A DNA stretch of 64,000 nucleotides from Amycolatopsis sp. NBC_01480 (GCF_036227205.1 NZ_CP109442.1:7316001-7380000); one strand, 5' to 3'. Shown: positions 1 through 8,965, counted from the first letter of the stretch. The notes: generated by a model from the sequence alone, not told the origin. Program-made: numbers and translations.

Positions 1-1382
1 AGTGCCTGCGGACGATCACCGGACACCTCGCCACGGTCGCGGCGGTGGCCATCTCGGCCGACGGACGGCTGGGCGTCAGCGGGAGCATGGACCGCACGGT
101 GCGCCGCTGGGACCTGGCCACCGGCCGTTGCCTGCGCACGATCGAACACGATTACCTCGTCCTCGGCGTGGGCATGTCCGCCGACGGCGGGCGTGTGGTC
201 TCCACCGCCACCGACCGCAAGCTGCGGGTCTGGGACCAGCCCGCCGCCGTGATCGCGCCGTGGAGTTACGGCACCACCGGCAGCGCGCGCGAACTCAAGT
301 CGTGGGGACGGGAATTCCGGTCCGAGGTGAGCCAGATCCGGTACCTGCTGGCGAACGCGGCGGTCCCGGCCGCGACCGAGCGGCTGCTGAAAGTGATGGA
401 CCTGCCCGGCTACGCGCGGCACCCCGAGGTGCTGGAGCTGTGGCGCGCGGCGGGCCGGACCCGGCGGCGCACCGCGTTCATGGACATCCGCCGCGTCCGC
501 ACGATCGAAAACCCGGCTGGCCTCACCGCGCTCGCGCTCGCCCCGGACGGCCGGCGGGCGCTGGCCGCGGGCTGGGACTACACACTTCGCCTGTGGGACC
601 TCGAAACGGGGGAGTGCCGGAAAGAACTCACCGGCCACCAGGACTCGGTCACCTCGATCGCCTTCGCGCCGGACGGGAGCACGGCCGTGTCGGCGAGCGC
701 CGAGCACACCCTGCGAGTCTGGGACCTGAACACGGGTGTCTGCCTGAAGGTGCTGTCCGGGCACGCCGACGAGGTGACCGCGGTCGCCGTGGCCGCATCG
801 GGACACGTGCTGTCGGGGAGCGCCGACCACACGCTGCGCTGGTGGGACCCGCGCACGGGGGAGTGCCTGCGAGTCCTTTCCGGACACACCGGCCCGGTCA
901 GCTCCCTCGCGCTCACCCCGGACGGCCGTCACGCCGCGTCTGGGGGCGCTGATGCCACCGTGCAGTGGTGGGACCTCGGCACCGGTGAGTGCCGCAAAAC
1001 CTTGCGCAGCCACAAATGCGGCTCACGGGCAGTCGGGGTGACCCCGGACGGGAGCCTCGTGGTGTCCGGCGAGGACTGCGGGAACCTCTCCCGGTGGGAG
1101 CTGCCGAAGGGGCAGGGGATCTCCTCGCTGACCGGGCACCAGGGCGCGATGCTCGGCCTCGCCGTCACCGCCGACGGGGCGCACGTCCTCACCGTCGGCG
1201 CGGACCGCGACCTGCGCGTGCGGGAGCTGCGGTCCGGCCGGAACCTGCGGGTGGTGACCGGGCACGACGACGAGGTTTTCGCGGTCGCGATCGCCGCGGA
1301 CGGCTGGTCCGCGGTCACCGGCAGCCGGGACGGCACGGTGCTCGCCTGGGCCCTCGACTGGAACCACGAACCCCGCGAGTGA
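1..1382 (+). CDS. WD40-repeat protein, C-terminal part (5' end outside window)
   Basis: The reading frame is open from the first base, so the gene begins upstream and only its C-terminal ~460 residues are visible. Blade ends of the type RxWDLxTGxC recur about every 40 residues. Two blades precede a ~90-residue helical, Arg/Leu-rich spacer (roughly nt 250-500), and seven follow it, which makes one complete seven-blade propeller at the C-terminus. The next gene (13 bp downstream) has the same plan, blades then spacer then seven blades, and a related spacer, so the two are tandem paralogues. WD40 propellers are protein-interaction scaffolds. The N-terminal domain is unseen and could be a kinase like its neighbour or another effector domain. 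No enzyme motif is visible in this part. Confidence 0.85.
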   Translation, partial: CLRTITGHLATVAAVAISADGRLGVSGSMDRTVRRWDLATGRCLRTIEHDYLVLGVGMSADGGRVVSTATDRKLRVWDQPAAVIAPWSYGTTGSARELKSWGREFRSEVSQIRYLLANAAVPAATERLLKVMDLPGYARHPEVLELWRAAGRTRRRTAFMDIRRVRTIENPAGLTALALAPDGRRALAAGWDYTLRLWDLETGECRKELTGHQDSVTSIAFAPDGSTAVSASAEHTLRVWDLNTGVCLKVLSGHADEVTAVAVAASGHVLSGSADHTLRWWDPRTGECLRVLSGHTGPVSSLALTPDGRHAASGGADATVQWWDLGTGECRKTLRSHKCGSRAVGVTPDGSLVVSGEDCGNLSRWELPKGQGISSLTGHQGAMLGLAVTADGAHVLTVGADRDLRVRELRSGRNLRVVTGHDDEVFAVAIAADGWSAVTGSRDGTVLAWALDWNHEPRE

Positions 1383-1394
1383 GGTGACGCGAGG

Positions 1395-4300
1395 ATGCGC
1401 CTGCCCTGGCAGCGGAAGAACAGCCCGGCTTCACAGCGCGACGGCGTGCGGGCTGACCCGACCCTGACCGGGCCCGAGGAGCGGCCGTCCGGCGAATCCG
1501 GCCCGATCTCTTGGGGCGTCGGCGAAACCGTGCTCGGCACGTACCGGATCGAGGCGAAGCTCGGCGCCGGCGGCATGGGCGTGGTCCACCGGGTGCGGCA
1601 CCTGGACTGGGGGCTGGACCTCGCGGTGAAGAGCCCGCTGCCGCGGATGTGGCTGTCCGGCGTGCAGGCGTTCGTCGACGAGGCCGAGGTGTGGGTCGGC
1701 CTGCCGCCGCATCCGAACGTGTGCACCTGCCACTACGTGCGGGTGCTCGGCGGGGTGCCGAGGATCTTCGCCGAGTTCGTCGAGGGCGGCACGGTCGCGG
1801 AGGCGCTGGAAGCCGGGCGGCTGCGGGACCTCGACGGCATCCTCGACGTCGCGATCCAGCTGGCGTGGGGGCTGCGGGCCGCGCACGAGGCCGGCGTGGT
1901 GCACCAGGATGTCAAGCCCAGCAACGCTTTGCGGAGCGCCGACGGGCTGGTGAAGATCACCGACTTCGGACTGGCCCGGGCACAGCAGCGGTCCGAAGGC
2001 GCCGACAGCGTGGCAGAACCGGAGTCGATCCTGGTCACCCACCGCGGCCTGACGCCCGCGTACGCGTCGCCGGAGCAGTCCCGCGGACAGCGCGCCGGAC
2101 GGCCCGGTGACGTGTGGTCGTGGGCGGTCACCGTGCTGGAGCTGTTCACCGGCGAGGTGACCTGGACGCTCGGCGCGTTCGCCGGCGCGGCGCTGGACGA
2201 GTACCGCGCCCGCGGGGCCGCGCCGGGCCGGCCGGTCATGCCGGGCGAAGTCGCGGCCCTGCTCAAGGAGTGCTTCACCGTCGACGCGGCCGCGCGCCCG
2301 GCCGACCTCAGTGCGCTGGCGGACCGCCTGGTCACCGCGTACGCCACCCACGTCGGGCGGCCGTACCCGCGGACGGCCACCAGCCCGATGGCCGTGCGCG
2401 CCGACGGGTTCAACAACAAGGCACTGTCCATGCTGGACCTCGGCCGGACCGGGCAGGCGAGGCAGTTCTGGGGCCAGGCCCTGGAAGCCGACCCGCGGCA
2501 CCTGGACGCGACGTTCAACAGCAAGCTCGGCCAGTGGCGCGAAGGCGAGCTGACCGACCTCCAGCTGATCGCGCACCTGGAGCGGTTTCGCTTCTCCCTG
2601 CCCGAATCCGACCCCGGCCGGGCTCGCCTGGCGTACGCGCTCGGCGTGGTGCACCTGGAACGCCGTGACCTCGCGGCAGCCAAGGCTCAACTCGGCGAAG
2701 CGGTGTCCGGCGACCCCGATGTCGCAGCCGCCCTCGACGCTGTCGACCGCGCCGAGCCCGTCCGGCTGCGGACGCTGGAGCTGCCCGAGCAGGAGGGCAA
2801 GACCTGTCCGCTGGCCATCGCGCCCACCGGCCGGTACGCCGTTTCCGGCGGCGAGGACCGGACCGTCCGGTGGTGGGACCTGGCGACCGGCCGGTGCCTG
2901 CGGATCCTGACCGGCCACACCGACCTGGTCTGCGGGGTGGCGTTGGCCGAGGACGGCCGGTTCGCCCTTTCCGGTGCCATGGATGGCACGGTGCGCTGGT
3001 GGGACCTGGTCGAGGGGACCGGCCTGCGCACCTTCACCGGCAGCGACGGCGTGCCGTTCTTCTGCGTCGCCCTGTCCGGAGACGGACGGAACGCCCTCGC
3101 CGGCGACGCGCAGGGCGCGCTGTGGTGGTGGGACCTCACCACCGGCCAGTGCCTGCGGAAGCTGAGCGGGCACGAGGGCGGGGTCGACTGCGTGGTCGGG
3201 CTGTCCGACGGCCACGCCCTGTCGGCGGGTGAAGACGGCACCGTGCGGCAGTGGGACCTCACCACGGGCGAGCAGGTGCGCACGTTCACCGGGCACCGCG
3301 GCGCCGTGTACGTGCTCACCCCGCTGCCCGGCGGCACCCGGTTCCTCTCGGCCGGGCACGACGGCGCGGTGCGGTTGTGGGAGCTGGCCACCGGCCGTTG
3401 CCTGCGCGTGCTCAGCTATCCCCACCGGGTGCTCGACGTGCTCACCACGACGATCTTCGCGGTCGCCGCCACCCCGGACGGGCGCACCGCGATCGTCGGC
3501 AACAAGGAAGGCGAGCTGACCTGGTGGGACCTGAGTACGGGACGCTGCGTGTGGACCGTCGACGTCGGCGGCACGCTCAACTCGCTGATGGTCGCCGCCG
3601 ACGGCCGGACCGCGCTGTCCGGCGGGTTCGACCAGACCGTGCGCTGGTGGGACCTCGCGCCCGGCCGCCCGGCGCCGTGGAGCTACAGCCGTCCACGGTC
3701 CACAGTGGACCTCAGCACGCAGGCCGAGCGGTTCCACGGCCGGATCGGCGCCGCGCGGGCGTTGCTGGACCGGGGTGACGCGCCCGACGCGGCGCAGGAG
3801 CTGCGGGCGGCACGGGCGGTCGTCGGGTTCGAGAACGACGCGGAGCTGGGCTCGTTGTGGCGCCGGGCCGGCCACAGTGGACGGCGCACCGCCATCATCG
3901 GCAGCCGCCGGACCCGCCGTCTGGAGACGCCCGCCCATCTCACCAAGGCGGTGGGCATCACCGCCAATGGCCGGCGCGCGTTGAGCTCGACCGCGGACAC
4001 TCTGCTCCGCTGGTGGGACCTGACCACCGGCGACTGCCTGCACACCCTCGACGCCGGCGACGGCTTCGCGTTCACCGCCGCGGTCACCCCCGACGGCCGG
4101 CACGCGGTCTCCGTCGGTGACCGGAAGGTGCACTGGTGGGATCTCAACAGCGGCAAACGCCGGGCCGCGCTGCCGCTCGGCACCGATGGGGGAATGACCT
4201 TCGCGGTGGCCATCACGCCCGACGGCCGCCGCGCCGTTTCCGCGGGCACGGACCGGGTCCTGCGCTGGTGGGACCTGGCCGGCGGCCGCTGCCTGCGCAC

Positions 4301-4796
4301 CCTGGCCGGCCACGAAGCCCACCTCAACACCGTAGCCGTCACCGCCGATGGCCGCCGCGCACTGTCCGGCAGCGCCGACCACACCCTCCGGTACTGGGAT
4401 CTGACCACCGGGGAGTGCCTCCGTACGTCCACTCCGGATAGTGGCGGCGTGAGCGCGGTCGCGGTGACCCCGGACGGCCGGCACGCCGTGTCCGGCAGCA
4501 CCACCGGCGCGGTCTTCGCCTGGGACCTGGCCAGCGGCGAGGGGCGGGAACTGCCGGGGCGGCACGCCGCCCAGCTCAACTCGGTCGCGATCACCGCGGA
4601 CGGCCGCCACGCGCTGTCCGGCGGCGAGGACACGACGATGCGCTGGTGGGACCTGGCCGAGGGCCGCTGCCTGCACCAGGTGAAGGAGACCTACGTCGCG
4701 TCAGCCGCGATGACCCCGAGCGGCCACCACGTGCTCTCCGGCATGTCGGACGGTTCGGTGCTGCTCTGGGAAGTCGACTGGGACTACGAGTTCTGA
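1395..4796 (+). CDS. Ser/Thr protein kinase with TPR-like region and two WD40 propellers
   Basis: A Hanks-type kinase fused to WD40 repeats, 1133 residues, starting at ATG 1395 after a GAGG-containing ribosome site. Kinase domain about residues 48-320: glycine loop LGAGGMGVVH (56-65), ATP-binding Lys79, catalytic loop HQDVKPSN (170-177) and DFG at 190-192. The usual HRD is HQD, so this is a non-RD kinase. A helical TPR-like segment follows (about 330-455). Then come seven WD40 blades, a ~90-residue helical spacer (about 760-855) and seven more blades. No transmembrane segment separates kinase and sensor, so it is probably cytoplasmic. Actinobacterial kinase-WD40 proteins such as PkwA are known, but their substrates are mostly unknown. 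It probably shares a transcript with the upstream WD40 gene. Confidence 0.92.
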   Translation: MRLPWQRKNSPASQRDGVRADPTLTGPEERPSGESGPISWGVGETVLGTYRIEAKLGAGGMGVVHRVRHLDWGLDLAVKSPLPRMWLSGVQAFVDEAEVWVGLPPHPNVCTCHYVRVLGGVPRIFAEFVEGGTVAEALEAGRLRDLDGILDVAIQLAWGLRAAHEAGVVHQDVKPSNALRSADGLVKITDFGLARAQQRSEGADSVAEPESILVTHRGLTPAYASPEQSRGQRAGRPGDVWSWAVTVLELFTGEVTWTLGAFAGAALDEYRARGAAPGRPVMPGEVAALLKECFTVDAAARPADLSALADRLVTAYATHVGRPYPRTATSPMAVRADGFNNKALSMLDLGRTGQARQFWGQALEADPRHLDATFNSKLGQWREGELTDLQLIAHLERFRFSLPESDPGRARLAYALGVVHLERRDLAAAKAQLGEAVSGDPDVAAALDAVDRAEPVRLRTLELPEQEGKTCPLAIAPTGRYAVSGGEDRTVRWWDLATGRCLRILTGHTDLVCGVALAEDGRFALSGAMDGTVRWWDLVEGTGLRTFTGSDGVPFFCVALSGDGRNALAGDAQGALWWWDLTTGQCLRKLSGHEGGVDCVVGLSDGHALSAGEDGTVRQWDLTTGEQVRTFTGHRGAVYVLTPLPGGTRFLSAGHDGAVRLWELATGRCLRVLSYPHRVLDVLTTTIFAVAATPDGRTAIVGNKEGELTWWDLSTGRCVWTVDVGGTLNSLMVAADGRTALSGGFDQTVRWWDLAPGRPAPWSYSRPRSTVDLSTQAERFHGRIGAARALLDRGDAPDAAQELRAARAVVGFENDAELGSLWRRAGHSGRRTAIIGSRRTRRLETPAHLTKAVGITANGRRALSSTADTLLRWWDLTTGDCLHTLDAGDGFAFTAAVTPDGRHAVSVGDRKVHWWDLNSGKRRAALPLGTDGGMTFAVAITPDGRRAVSAGTDRVLRWWDLAGGRCLRTLAGHEAHLNTVAVTADGRRALSGSADHTLRYWDLTTGECLRTSTPDSGGVSAVAVTPDGRHAVSGSTTGAVFAWDLASGEGRELPGRHAAQLNSVAITADGRHALSGGEDTTMRWWDLAEGRCLHQVKETYVASAAMTPSGHHVLSGMSDGSVLLWEVDWDYEF

Positions 4797-4837
4797 GCGC
4801 CGCGTCGTCGAATCGCCGACGGCGGTAGGTTGGGATC

Positions 4838-5722
4838 ATGGGACAAGAAGAGGCCTCCGTGCCCAGTGAGCTGCCCAGCAACTGGGGCCGCTGGGGCGAG
4901 GATGACGAACGCGGCACACTCAACCTGATCACCGACGAGGTCCGCGCGCGGGCCGCCGCGGAGGTCCGAACCGGACAGTCCGTGTCATTGGCGCAGCCGA
5001 TCGAACCGGTGACGCTGCTCGGCCGCCCGTTCTCGCCGGAGACGACCGACGGCTCGCCGGTCTTCCAGATGCTCTCGCACACCGGCACCGCGCAGGTGTC
5101 CGCCGATCTGATGCTGGTGACCAACCACCACCCGCGCTCCACGCACCTGGACGCGTTGTCGCACCAGACTTTCGAGGGCAAGGCCTACCCGGGCCGCCCG
5201 ATGGCGGAGTGCGTGACCCCGGTCGGCGTGCGGTTCGGCTCCACGGCCGGCTTCGCGTCCGGCATCGTCACCCGCGGCGTCCTGCTGGACCTCGCCGTCG
5301 ACGGCCCGCTGCCCACCGACCACGTCGTGTCCCCGCAAGACCTGGAAGCAGCCGAAGAGCGCGAAGGCGTCCACCTTGAATCCGGCGACGCCCTGGTCAT
5401 CCGCGGCGGCCGGCTGCTCCGGCTCAACCAGCCGATTCCGGGCCTGTCGGTGGACAGCGTCCGCTGGATGCACGCTCGCGGTGTCTCCCTGTACGTCGGC
5501 GACATCGGCGACGCGCACCCACCGCAGGTCCCGGGCGCGCCGTCCCCGCTGCACACGGTTGCCTTGGCGCGCATGGGCATGCCGCTGCTCGACGCGGCGC
5601 AGGTGGAGGACCTCGCTGTGCTTTGCGCCGAACTCGGCCGGTACAGCTTCCTGCTCAGCGTCGCCCCGCCGCGCATCCTCGGGCTGACCGGCGTGCCAGT
5701 GAACCCGATCGCCATCTTCTGA
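4838..5722 (+). CDS. Cyclase family protein (kynurenine formamidase-like, PF04199)
   Basis: A 294-residue soluble protein of the metal-dependent cyclase family, which includes kynurenine formamidase and hydrolases acting on amides or cyclic substrates. The family metal-binding motif appears near residues 95-110 as STHLDALSH, with a further conserved Asp/His-rich stretch at the C-terminus. The substrate cannot be named. Two starts are possible: ATG 4838, or GTG 4859, which sits five bases after the strong purine run GAAGAGG and begins VPSELPSNWGRW, the usual start of the fold. It stands alone on the plus strand and ends 12 bp from the convergent acetyltransferase gene. Confidence 0.85.
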   Translation: MGQEEASVPSELPSNWGRWGEDDERGTLNLITDEVRARAAAEVRTGQSVSLAQPIEPVTLLGRPFSPETTDGSPVFQMLSHTGTAQVSADLMLVTNHHPRSTHLDALSHQTFEGKAYPGRPMAECVTPVGVRFGSTAGFASGIVTRGVLLDLAVDGPLPTDHVVSPQDLEAAEEREGVHLESGDALVIRGGRLLRLNQPIPGLSVDSVRWMHARGVSLYVGDIGDAHPPQVPGAPSPLHTVALARMGMPLLDAAQVEDLAVLCAELGRYSFLLSVAPPRILGLTGVPVNPIAIF

Positions 5723-5734
5723 CCCGGCTTTGTT

Positions 5735-6310
5735 CTATGCGCCCGATTCAGGCCTGATCGCGGCGTACAGGAACATATCGACCCGTTGGCCGTTGATCTC
5801 CTGATGGCTTCGCAGCAGGCCTTCACGTTCGTACCCCGCGTGCTCCGCGGCGCGCTGGGACGCGACGTTCCAGGGCTCGATGTACAGCTCGATCCGGTGG
5901 AGCTCCGGAAGAGACCAGGCGAACCGCGTCAACGCCGTGAGCGCCTGGCCCGCCACCCCTCGCGCGCGGCTGCGGGGCGCCACGGCGTACCCCGCGGTCG
6001 CGCGCCCCGCCGCGGTGGGCGCGAGGTGCAGCCCTGCCGTCCCGAGCGCCGCATCGGTCTCGCGATGCGCCACACACCAGGAATACCCGGCGCCGGTGTC
6101 GAGCCGGGCGGCCTGTCGCTCCATAAAGGACAGAGCGTCCTCCTGGTCGGCGTGGCTCGGCAGCGAGCCGATTGTCGGCACGTACGAATCGGTCGCGAGA
6201 TCCCGGAGCATGTCGACGTCACGCTCCGCGAAGCCCCGGAGCCGCACGTCCCCGAACGATGGGCCAGGTGAGGGCAGGACCAACGGAAGCGACTCCATAC
6301 CACCGGTCAT
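5735..6310 (-). CDS. GNAT family N-acetyltransferase (RimJ/RimL type)
   Basis: A 191-residue acetyltransferase of the RimJ/RimL-like GNAT group. The N-terminal strand is VRLRGFAERDVDML, the acetyl-CoA segment is around APRSRARGVAGQAL (about residues 110-125), and the C-terminal NVASQRAAEHAGYEREGLL block (about 147-165) is the family signature. It would transfer acetyl from acetyl-CoA to an amine; the acceptor is unknown. Its ATG overlaps the stop of the methyltransferase gene as ATGA at 6307-6310, so the two are translationally coupled, the last pair of a four-gene minus-strand run starting with the DUF397 gene. Confidence 0.88.
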   Translation of the reverse strand: MTGGMESLPLVLPSPGPSFGDVRLRGFAERDVDMLRDLATDSYVPTIGSLPSHADQEDALSFMERQAARLDTGAGYSWCVAHRETDAALGTAGLHLAPTAAGRATAGYAVAPRSRARGVAGQALTALTRFAWSLPELHRIELYIEPWNVASQRAAEHAGYEREGLLRSHQEINGQRVDMFLYAAIRPESGA

Positions 6311-7182
6311 TTCCGAGCGGCGCCGGCCAGAACCGTGGATTCGTTGGCGGACTTGAAGTCCACCTTCACCTCGTGGTCGCCGGCTTGTTCGGGGTGCCAG
6401 TCCACGGTCCAGGTCACGCCGGGGTCAACGAGCTTGAAGTCGCCGAAGAGCTGGGCGACTTCTTCCCGGTCGCGGTAGATGACGGGGCTGGACGAGGCGT
6501 CGTAGGCCGCCTTCAGTTCGGTCAGCAGTTTCTTGATCTCCGGGGGGACGCCGTCCTCGGTGCCGTGGGACAGGGCCAGGTACGAGCCGGGCGCGAGCAG
6601 ATCGCGGTAGCGCGCGACGAGGCTCGGCCCGAGGTCTTCGTCGCTGCCCGAATCGGGGGACGGCGGCTGCTGGAAGTGCAGGACCGCGATCAGCAGCAAC
6701 GCGACCGGTTGGTCCAGGTCGATGATCCCGGTGTCCCGGATCTGCGCCCACAGCCCGTCCGGATCACGCATGTCGCCCTGGATCACGGTGTGCCGCTCAG
6801 GATCGCCGTGCTCCCGGAGCAGGCTGCGCGAATGCGCGACGGCCACCGGTTCGTGGTCGATGTAGACGACCCGGACCTCGCCCGGTGCGAGGTGTTCGGC
6901 CACCTCGTGCGCGTGGCCCATGGTGGGCACACCGGAGCCGATGTCGACGAACTGCCGGACGCCTTGCTTGACCAGGTACCGCACGACGCGGTGCAGGAAC
7001 ATCCGGTTCGCCCGGCAGATGGGCCGGATGATGGGGTACCGGCTGAGGTATCGGTCGGCGAACTGGCGGTCGATCTCCCAATTCGTGGTGCCGCCGAGGT
7101 AGTAGTCGTACATACGGGCGGCGCTGGGATGACTGAGATCGATGCCCGGCGGGGGAAAGCGGTTCTCGTCGAGCCCGGTCAC
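6307..7182 (-). CDS. SAM-dependent methyltransferase, DUF574 family (PF04672)
   Basis: A 291-residue Rossmann methyltransferase of the actinobacterial DUF574/Methyltransf_19 family. The N-terminal block HPSAARMYDYYLGG is the family signature, and the SAM-binding motif I is FVDIGSGVPT (about residues 77-86), followed by the acidic strand VYIDHEP. Members are abundant in Streptomyces and Amycolatopsis, often beside XRE/DUF397 genes; substrates are unknown. Start GTG 7182 follows a good AAGGAG site about eight bases upstream. It lies 46 bp after the XRE gene and overlaps the GNAT gene by four bases, so it is probably part of the same transcript. Confidence 0.92.
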   Translation of the reverse strand: MTGLDENRFPPPGIDLSHPSAARMYDYYLGGTTNWEIDRQFADRYLSRYPIIRPICRANRMFLHRVVRYLVKQGVRQFVDIGSGVPTMGHAHEVAEHLAPGEVRVVYIDHEPVAVAHSRSLLREHGDPERHTVIQGDMRDPDGLWAQIRDTGIIDLDQPVALLLIAVLHFQQPPSPDSGSDEDLGPSLVARYRDLLAPGSYLALSHGTEDGVPPEIKKLLTELKAAYDASSSPVIYRDREEVAQLFGDFKLVDPGVTWTVDWHPEQAGDHEVKVDFKSANESTVLAGAARK

Positions 7183-7228
7183 AGTGCAACTCCTTCTTGT
7201 TGGGCGGGGTTCAGAGTAGTCGTTTGCA

Positions 7229-8107
7229 TCAGGGGACAGCCGTTGCCATTCGGGCGGCGTTGATTTCCCGTTCGGCGTGCTCGAGCAGTTCCCGGGATTC
7301 CTCCCGGCTCAGTGCCGCGCTGCTCAGCGACGCCCAGCGGTCGAGGTACGACGCCTGGAAGTTGTCGTCCTCCGACCGCTGGATTCCCTGGGGCGTCTCG
7401 CCGTAGGCGAAATCCTTGGCACCGTTGGTGAACCGGAAAACGGTCAGGTCCAGCGGCAGGTACGGCAATTCGCCGAACGGCACGAACCGGATCGTCACGC
7501 CGGGATGTTTCGCGATCAGGTTCAGCATGTGCTTGACCTGGTCGAGCACGACGTACGGGCCGAGCTTCCGGGTGCGGGTGAGTTGCACCAGCGCGCTTTC
7601 GCTGAGCAGGAATTCGTACTCCCGGTCCGGATAGCGCTCGAAAACGCGGGCGCGTTGCCCGCGTTCGTAAACCGCGTCGTCGATATTGCTGCGGCCGGCC
7701 GTGCTGAACAAAGTGAGCATGTAGCTTTCGCATTGCAGCTGGCCGCTGATCCGCTCACCGGTCCAGCTCCGCACGACGGCCGCTTCCTGCTCGGCGCCGA
7801 GGATGTCGCGGAACCACGCGGGGGTGGCGACGAACCGGCGTCCGGACCAGACGCCGGCCACGCTCGCCGTCGTGTTGAGCCCCCGCATGACCGCCGCGTC
7901 GGCGTCGGTGATCTTCAGCGCCGCGATGAACTTCTCCAGCTGGTCCGGCTGCATGCCGAGGTGCGCGTGCTCGAGCTTGCTGATGTTGGCCTGCGTGTAG
8001 CCCACCAGCTTGCCGAACTCGGCTTGGGTCAGGCCCAGCTTCTTGCGTGCCGCGGAGATCATCGTGCCCAGCTCTCGCTGCTGGGCCGCGACGGAGGGCA
8101 AGGTCAC
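7229..8107 (-). CDS. XRE-family regulator with DUF5753 domain (WhiJ-like)
   Basis: The N-terminal helix-turn-helix covers about residues 15-70 (ARKKLGLTQAEFGKLVG and QANISKLEHAHLGMQP). The C-terminal ~180 residues are the DUF5753 ligand/partner domain with the WTGERISGQLQ and LPLDLTVFRF blocks. GTG 8107 is preferred (VTLPSVAAQQRELG, 292 residues). GTG 8167 would add 20 residues not typical of the family, and neither start has a strong ribosome site. These regulators act with small DUF397 proteins in development and antibiotic control of actinomycetes, and such a protein is encoded directly upstream. The methyltransferase and acetyltransferase genes downstream are likely co-transcribed. Confidence 0.88.
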   Translation of the reverse strand: MTLPSVAAQQRELGTMISAARKKLGLTQAEFGKLVGYTQANISKLEHAHLGMQPDQLEKFIAALKITDADAAVMRGLNTTASVAGVWSGRRFVATPAWFRDILGAEQEAAVVRSWTGERISGQLQCESYMLTLFSTAGRSNIDDAVYERGQRARVFERYPDREYEFLLSESALVQLTRTRKLGPYVVLDQVKHMLNLIAKHPGVTIRFVPFGELPYLPLDLTVFRFTNGAKDFAYGETPQGIQRSEDDNFQASYLDRWASLSSAALSREESRELLEHAEREINAARMATAVP

Positions 8108-8269
8108 CGGATTGTGCCGTCCAATCAGGGGATTCAGGACTCCCCATAGTAAGACACGGAGGCACACAGGTGCAGCGTTACCCGGTCGCGGGTCGCCATT
8201 TCCGGCCCCGGACGGGTCGGGTCAATCGGCCATCAGCGTCGACAATGCGGCAACAAGCCCGACGCAGGG

Positions 8270-8500
8270 TCAGCAGTCGAACTGCCCGGCGCGAACGGAC
8301 GTGACAAAAGCCGCCCATTCTTCGGGCGTGAAGAGCAGTACCGGTGATTCGCCGAGCTTGGAGTCCCGGACCGCGACCAGTCCGGGCCGGCCCAGATTGA
8401 CCTCGACGCAGTTGCCGGAGTTGTCCCCGCAGGGAATCGGCCGCTGCCACGCGGTGTCGTCCAGTGAGAGCGCCGCGGTCTTCGGGTCGTAGCTTTCCAT
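8270..8500 (-). CDS. DUF397 domain protein, probable partner of the XRE regulator
   Basis: A 76-residue protein that is one complete DUF397 domain. The family hallmarks are visible: an N-terminal W-containing strand (DTAWQRP), the central SGNCVEVN motif, VAVRDSK, and the C-terminal FTPEEWAAFVTSVRAGQFD. DUF397 proteins (BldB/WhiJ-partner group) modulate cognate XRE/DUF5753 regulators. ATG 8500 follows GAGGGG about five bases upstream. It is the first gene of the minus-strand run leading into the XRE, methyltransferase and acetyltransferase genes. Two GAATATTC-like palindromes lie 34-72 bp upstream and may be the pair's operator. Confidence 0.93.
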   Translation of the reverse strand: MESYDPKTAALSLDDTAWQRPIPCGDNSGNCVEVNLGRPGLVAVRDSKLGESPVLLFTPEEWAAFVTSVRAGQFDC

Positions 8501-8533
8501 GATCGCCCCTCGTCAAGATGTTCGCGGGTAATT

Positions 8534-8572
8534 GGATTATTCCGTCCATCCAGAGTCGTGCTGGAATATTCC
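8534..8572 (-). promoter_or_regulatory. Paired GGAATATTCC palindromes upstream of the DUF397 gene
   Basis: A perfect 10-bp palindrome GGAATATTCC lies at 8563-8572 and a one-mismatch copy, GGATTATTCC, at 8534-8543. Their starts are 29 bp apart, about three helical turns. They sit just upstream of the DUF397 start codon, where an autoregulatory operator of the XRE/DUF397 pair would be expected. A similarly spaced pair recurs at 12221-12258. Operator function is inferred. Confidence 0.5.
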
Positions 8573-8661
8573 ACGCGCAAGAGGCGAGCGGTGATCTTGG
8601 GCTGGTGGGTGACATGTTCACCCATTCGGCCCGGTATGGGTGCTTTTCGGTAATCGGCGGT

Positions 8662-8701
8662 GGTCAGAGGCCTGCGGTGACGTTGCCGCAGGCCTCTGAC
8701 C
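8662..8701 (-). terminator. Strong hairpin terminator of the small secreted protein gene
   Basis: A perfect inverted repeat with 16-bp arms (GGTCAGAGGCCTGCGG and its complement) and an 8-base loop, six bases beyond the stop codon of the minus-strand gene that ends at 8708. No U-tract follows, as is common for actinobacterial hairpin terminators. Confidence 0.85.
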
Positions 8702-8707
8702 GGGGAC

Positions 8708-8965
8708 TTACCGGGCCGGGGTGGCCGGGGTCCGGTGGACGCCGGCGGGCGGCCGGTCGCACTTGACGACGCTGATGCTGCCGTCCGGGTTCTTCCGGAT
8801 TTCGATGCAGCCGGGCTTGCCCTGGGGGTCACCGGGCTGCGCCGTGCCGGACGGGCCGGGCGCCCCGGTGTCGGCGAACGCGGGCGCGGCGCTGAAGGCG
8901 ATGCCGCCGATGGCGGCCAGACCGGCGATACCGACGGCGATGCGTCGGCGGGTGTCAGCAGACAT
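8708..8965 (-). CDS. Small secreted protein, function unknown
   Basis: An 85-residue protein with a clear Sec signal peptide: Arg-rich start MSADTRRR, hydrophobic core about 9-27, and AxA-type cleavage after APAFA. The mature ~55 residues are Pro/Gly-rich with two Cys (PGCIEIRKNPDGSISVVKC), which could form one disulfide. The motif I-x-I-x-x-N-x-D-G-S-I-S-V-V suggests a short beta hairpin. No family was recognised. ATG 8965 follows AAGGAG at good spacing. It is divergent from the two-component system at 9126, so it may be a target of that system, and it ends in a strong hairpin. Confidence 0.8.
   Translation of the reverse strand: MSADTRRRIAVGIAGLAAIGGIAFSAAPAFADTGAPGPSGTAQPGDPQGKPGCIEIRKNPDGSISVVKCDRPPAGVHRTPATPAR

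Noticed and set aside
1431..4676. 1081-residue open frame antisense to the kinase-WD40 gene
   Set aside because: It mirrors the codon periodicity and repeats of the real gene and has no recognisable domain; typical high-GC shadow frame.
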